64,000 nt of DNA from Pseudophaeomoniella oleicola (lineage: Eukaryota; Ascomycota; Eurotiomycetes; Phaeomoniellales; Phaeomoniellaceae): positions 372,001-436,000 of the forward strand of contig QWDQ01000008.1 in assembly GCA_003868215.1 (NCBI GenBank). Reading direction: 5' to 3'. The position numbers were made by a program, and so were the translations under genes. Of the stretch, positions 59,081 to 64,000 are shown one piece after another. Position 1 is the stretch's first letter. Each line of letters begins with the position of its first letter. A model generated the notes under the pieces. It saw only the letters and a program-made list of their open reading frames with translations. It made no database searches and was not told where the DNA came from.

Positions 59081-62000
59081 ATGTCAAGCAACCCACACCG
59101 TTCATCTTCCTCATCATACGCGTACTACTCCTTCCCTCCAACCCCCTCTCGAGAGTCGGTAGGAAACTCGACAGCTCCGAATTCTCCGGACACAGTCAAA
59201 TCAGCCAAGTCTGCAAGGTCGACCAGATCAACGCCACCTAGAGGAGAGCAGAAGCCAGATACTACAAGCACCAAAACTCAACCTACCAAAATGGCTCCGT
59301 CACCAGCGGCTGGAAAAACTCCAACTACTCCTACCCGAGCTGGTAAGAACCCAGCCTCTAACACAACTCCCAAGCTTAGTGAAGCAGGCGATTCCGCTCG
59401 TAAACCACCGAAGTTGGGTCCTTCAAAGGCCGCGACGCCAAAGGCGGCCCAGAAGGCGACAGAAGACACAGATTCCCCCAAGCTGCCGCCACGGCCAAAG
59501 GCCGCAGAACAGGCTGCCGGCGATGTACAAGGCAAAGCCGAAGAGACTACAGGACAGCCAATCGATATGAAGGACAACGATGACGAAGACACACCTCAAG
59601 GCAAGGTCAGCCAGGCTAGTGAGACTGAGGCCCCAAGTAGTCAAGCGGACACGACAGATCTCTCGGAACGAGCACCAGAGCCTGAAGAGGAGGCCGAGGA
59701 AGCCGTGGAAGGTGCCAAGGATACCGCCGAGGATATCTCCGAAGACACTGAGACTCCCGATGTTGAGGAAGAGGCCCAGGGTGCAACTGGGAAAGCCAGT
59801 GGCGCGCTTGGAGGTCTTGGCAAAAAAGCAACCGACGCTGCTGGCAAGACCACAGAAAAGGCCGAGAAAACCGCAGGTGATGTTGGAGAGGGTGATGTTG
59901 AGGGCGCAACTGAAGGCGCCAAGGAAAGCATCCAGGATACTACCGATGATGTTGAAGACACAGCAGAAGATGTCAAGGATACTGCTGAAGAAACGGCCGA
60001 GGACGCAAAGGACACCGCAGGAGAGACTGCTGAGGGTGCCAAGGAAACAGCAGAAGGTGCCGCACCAGATGAAGTGGGCGACGCCGTCGAGGGTGCCAAA
60101 GACACAGCAGAAGGTGCAGCAGAAGGCGCCAAGGATCAAGCTGAAGATGGGATTGAGGCTGCCCAGGAAACCGCCGAAGACGCCGCTGAGCAGGCTGAGG
60201 ATACCGCAGAAGGTGTCACAGACGAAGCTGGTGAAGGAGTCGATGGTGTAAAGGATACCGCCGAGGGCGCTGCTGAAGAGGCCGGTGATGCCGCCGAAGG
60301 CGTCACGGATGAATTGCCAGAAATTCCCGTCGACCTTTCTGTTCTCAAAGGTCTCGAGGTGTCTGAAGGTGGCAAGATCTTAGATCAGAACGGAGAGCAA
60401 CTCGGTCAACTTGACGAAGGAGACTGGGAGGACCTCATCGGTCAGACTATCGGAGATGATGGTGAAATCCTAGATGAGGATGGAGACGTCATTGGTCGAT
60501 GCTCTGTCCTTCCAGATAGAGCCCGCGAGCTCTACGAACAAGCTCAGCAAGAGGCACAGGAAGCGGAGGAAGGTGTCGGAGAGGCTGCAGAAGATGCAGC
60601 TGATCAGGTCAAGGAGTTCACACCCGACATCAACATTCTCGAAGGTCTCGAAGTCGGCCCTGATGGTAACATCCTCAACGAGGAGGGTGATACCATTGGC
60701 CAGATAGTGGATGGTGATCCACACGACTTTGCTGGTCAAAAGCTCAACGCTGAGGGAGAAGTCCTCGACGAAGATGGCGATGTTATTGGCCGCGCCAAGG
60801 TTTTGCCACAACAAGTCACAGAACAAGCTGAAGAGGCTGCAGAAGGCGCTGAGGAAGGTGTTGAAGGTGCCATCCCAGAGGAAGTGCAGCAAGCGGTTCA
60901 AGACGCTGAAGAGGCTCTCAAGCCTGATGTCTCCATTTTCAGCGGCAAAAAGCTCAATAAGAAGGGTAAAGTTCTCGACGAAGAGGGTGAACCAATCGGC
61001 CAGCTCGCTGAAGGATACGATCTTGCCAAGGTTGCGGGTAAAGTAATCAACGAAAATGGCGAGATCCTCGATGACGACGGCGAAGTGATTGGGAAGGTGG
61101 AAGTTGTGGAAGGTGAAGCTGCCGAACAAGCCATGAAGGACATGCACCCAGAGCTGGTGGAACAACTTGAGCAAGCACAGAAAGAAGTCGAGGAAGCTAA
61201 GGAAGGTGCCGAGGGCGCCGTTGAAGAAGCTCCCCTCGAACTTCCGGACATCTCTATCCTCGAAGGTCTTAAGGTCAACAAGAAGGGTGAAGTAATCAAC
61301 GAGGACGGTGATGTAATTGCCAAGCTCTCAGAGGGCTTTGAAGTCGCGAAGAATGCGGGCAAGAAGATCAACGAGAAGGGGGAAGTCCTTGATTCAGAGG
61401 GCAATGTCATTGGTAAAGTTGAACTTGTCCCCGAGGCATTCAAACAAGCAGAAGAAGCCGTCGATGGAGTTCAAGAAGAGGCCGAGACTGGCCCTGAACT
61501 TCCTCCATTGAGCATCCTTGATGGGTTGAAGGTTAATAAGGCTGGTCTCATTGTCGACAATGACGGTAACCCAGTCGGCAAACTTGTCGAAGGAGACGCT
61601 AAGAAGCTCTCTAAATCGGGCGTCACATGTGATGACCAAGGTCGCTTCTGGGATTCCCGTGGCAACATCATCGGTCGTGCTGAGACCACTCCCCAAGAGG
61701 AAGCCGAAGGCGAAGAATCACCATTTGCAGGGCTCGAAGGTCTCATCGTCGTTAAGGACGGATGGGTCGAAGACGAGAACAACAACCGTGTCGGACAACT
61801 CGTCGAAGGTGATCCAAAGAAACTTGTTGGTCGCGCCGTTGACGAGGATGGTGACGTTATCGACAAGCGGGGCAATGTTGTTGGACATGCCGAGAGATAT
61901 GAAGAACCAGAGGAGGAACCGGAACCAGAGCCAGAAGCTATTGACCTCTCGGAACTCAAAGGCCTTACCGTCAACAAGCAAGGCAACGTTATCGGTCCTC

Positions 62001-63725
62001 AGGGTGTACCAATCGGACGTCTGGTTGAAGGGAACCCCAAGGAGCTTGCTGGCAGACAAATCGACGAGGAAGGCCAGATCTGGAATGACCAAGGCAAGGT
62101 TATCGGTCGTGTCGAACTTATTCCGGAAGACGAGCGTGAGGCTAAACCTGAGGGAATCTTTGGTGGTCTCGAAGGACTTCATGTTGTCGCAGAAGGCCTT
62201 GTCGAAGATGAAGAGGGTAATGTCGTCGGCCGTGTGATTGAAGGAGATGCGAAGAAATTGATTGGCCAGGCAGTCGACGAGGATGGAGAGATTACTGACA
62301 AGTATGGAAACACGAAAGGTCGTTGCGAACCATATGAGATCCCTGAGGAAGAAGAACCTGAGCCGGAAGACCTCTCCTCTCTTGCCGGAAAGGTTGTTAA
62401 CAAGCAAGGGAACGTGGTTGATGAGCATGGCACCGTCTTTGGTCGCATTGCTGAAGGCGACCCGGAGAAGCTTGCTGGCCGTAAGGTCGATGGTGAAGGG
62501 CAGATCTGGTCTGATGATGGCAAAGTCATTGGACGTGCCGAACTCATCCCAGGTGCTGAGCAACAACGACCAGAAGGGGCATTCAGCGGTTGGGAGAATC
62601 TCGTTGTCGGTAACACAAAGTACCAAGGTGTTGACTACCAAGGTGTGGTTCTAACGCCAGATGGCCATATCGTTGGCCGTGTTGTCGAAGGTGACCCTGA
62701 GAAGCTGGAAGGCCGCAAGGTCGACGAGGATGGTGACATCCTCGACAAATCAGGTAACTCGATCGGCAAGGCTGAACGTTGGAAGCCAGAGGAGAAGAAG
62801 AAGGAGATCTCTCCTATGGCTGGCCACAAAGTCAACAAGGATGGAGATATCCGTGACGAGAATGGTGAGCTCCTCGGTAAGCTTACTTCGGGCAACCTGA
62901 AGACATTGATCGGCAAGGAAGTGGATGAGAACGGATATGTGGTCGACAATGAGGGTAACAAAATTGGCGAGTGTACTCTCATCGAGAATCTGGAGGAAGA
63001 AGGTCCGACCGACGAGGAGCTCGAGGCTCAACGCAAGGCAGAAGAAGATGCTGAGCTTGCAAACAAGATGAGCAACATCCTGCAGCAAACCCTAGAGCGC
63101 ATCCAGCCTGTCTGTAAGATGATTACAGAGGTGAGTTATTTTATCTTTCCAACTTAGAACCTAAGATCTCATACTAACGCCTCTTTTCCAGCACGTTGAG
63201 AAAGCTGACCGCACTCCACGAGACGAACTGGACGAAGAACAACTCGTCCAAGAAGTCAAGCCTCTTATCGAGGAAGGTTCACGCATCCTCCAGGAATGCA
63301 ACGGCGCGGTTCGTGGACTTGACCCAGACGGTCGCATTGCAGCCAACGCCAAAGCGCGCGCTGCTCAACGTGAAGCCACGCCAGAAGAATATCGACTGGC
63401 TGATCTTCTGAAGGAACTCACCACCACTGTCGTCAAGACCATCGATGACGCGAAGAAGAAAATTGCCGATATGCCACATGCCAAGAAGAAGTTGAACCCG
63501 CTCTGGGGTCTCCTCACGGAACCTTTGTTCCAGATCCTTGCCGCCGTCGGCTTACTCTTGGCCGGTGTCCTGGGCCTGGTCGGCAGGTTGTTGTCGGGTC
63601 TCGGACTTGGGGGCTTGGTCAATGGCTTGCTCGGTGGCCTCGGTATTGACAAGTTGCTCGGCGGCCTTGGATTGGGTTCCATCGCAGAGAGTTTGGGCAT
63701 GGGTGGTGGCAAGAAGAAGAAATAA
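59081..63725 (+). CDS. Giant LEA-like / DUF3659 repeat protein with C-terminal DUF6987-type region
   Basis: Exon 1 (59081-63130) and exon 2 (63192-63725) join in phase 0 (GTGAGT...CCAG), giving 1,527 residues from the ATG at 59081. The start is uncertain because the frame is open to 59003. Four parts follow. Residues 1-200 are Ser/Thr/Pro/Lys-rich and disordered. Residues 200-415 are Ala/Glu/Asp/Lys repeats of about 11 residues (EDTAEDVKDTAEETAEDAKD), as in group 3 LEA proteins. From 60331 to about 62997 are 11 DUF3659 units of about 60 residues, each with a core like GKVLDEEGEPIGQL...GEILDDDGEVIGKV. The C-terminal region has a helix (EEGSRILQECNGAVRGLDPD) and a hydrophobic Gly/Leu-rich end (LGLGGLVNGLLGGLGI). 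LEA proteins protect proteins and membranes during drying; here stress protection is an inference. Confidence 0.88.
59680..60315 (+). repeat. LEA-type 11-residue coding repeats
   Basis: Degenerate tandem repeats of Ala-Glu-Asp-Thr-Ala-Glu composition, predicted to form amphipathic helices only on drying or membrane binding. Confidence 0.75.
60331..62997 (+). repeat. Array of 11 DUF3659 coding repeats
   Basis: Eleven units of about 60 residues. Units 6 and 8 (near 61723 and 62158) resemble each other more than their neighbours, as do units 7 and 9 (61943 and 62369), so the last half looks built by duplicating a two-unit block. Confidence 0.85.
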
Positions 63726-64000
63726 GCGACTCGCCTTCCCCATCAGTTCTTCTCTCCCGACTCCTCTCAGCAGCATTCTTGCTTTTTTCTTGTGGGCGTT
63801 ACCCGTTTTAATCTAACGAGCATCATGATGATTGATCGATGAGTTCAAACCCAAAAAAGGGAAGAGAAGGGATCCGACGGGAAAGGGAGAGGAGTTTTTT
63901 TTGGGATTGAAATCTCTCCTCCTTTCCCCCCCGGCTTTTTCTCTTTTTTCTTTTAATATCTCGACGATATCTTTGTATGTACCATATAGTCTTTGGATTT
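63726..64000. other. 3' region of the DUF3659 gene
   Basis: 275 bp to the window end, with T-rich tracts typical of a 3' untranslated region and terminator zone. No further gene begins here. Confidence 0.6.

Noticed and set aside
59423-60139. Long minus-strand Cys/Phe/Leu-rich frames under the LEA repeats
   Set aside because: Antisense shadows of the repeat-coding sequence; repeats keep several frames open at once.

Overview
The window is nuclear DNA of a filamentous ascomycete (Pezizomycotina). Genes carry short GT-AG introns of about 48 to 110 bp, intergenic DNA is compact, base composition is near-balanced, and several families are typical of the group: Vts1, a DUF7918-type protein, a CYSTM-like Cys-rich protein, a GH128 glucanase and a DUF3659/LEA-like repeat giant. 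The general look suggests Leotiomycetes, but that placement is an inference without any database search. I rebuilt most gene models by joining reading frames at consensus splice sites. Intron phases and total lengths closed in every model except the 5' end of the last gene.

Layout. 0-5 kb: an exonuclease III/DNase I-fold nuclease (-), a decayed sugar permease of the FucP type (+), and a secreted SGNH hydrolase (+). 5.6-13.7 kb: Vts1/Smaug RNA-binding protein (-), TFIIIC subunit Sfc4/tau131 (+), ribosomal protein uL11 (RPL12, five exons, +). 16-21.5 kb: a large O-GlcNAc-transferase-like protein (+), followed by about 2.6 kb with no convincing gene. 24-28.5 kb: ARPC2 (-) and UTP12 (+) share a 284-bp divergent promoter. 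28.9-34 kb: secreted histidine phosphatase (-), EMC6 (+), VTA1 (-), ribosomal protein eL29 (+). 34.8-42 kb: a Myb/SANT-like putative DNA-binding protein (-), a GH128 glucanase (+), a DHA2-type MFS exporter (-). 43.4-53.4 kb: a small Cys-containing orphan (+), a DUF7918-type protein with a prion-like tail (+), a CYSTM-like protein (-), a C2H2-type regulator (-). 53.4-59 kb is the longest gene-poor stretch. It leads into a 1,500-residue LEA-like/DUF3659 repeat protein (+) that fills the right end.

Most genes are conserved housekeeping functions: Pol III transcription, ribosome and ribosome assembly, actin nucleation, ESCRT disassembly, ER membrane insertion. Between them sit lineage-variable genes for secretion, wall, transport and stress. 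I see no gene cluster for a secondary metabolite, no CRISPR array, no rRNA, no convincing tRNA, and no recognisable transposase or reverse transcriptase. The most unusual sequence features are a dispersed 12-bp intergenic palindrome (TACTACGTAGTA), the two-unit periodicity of the DUF3659 array, the extended OGT-like protein and the FucP-type transporter relic. I did not find a clear undescribed multi-gene system.
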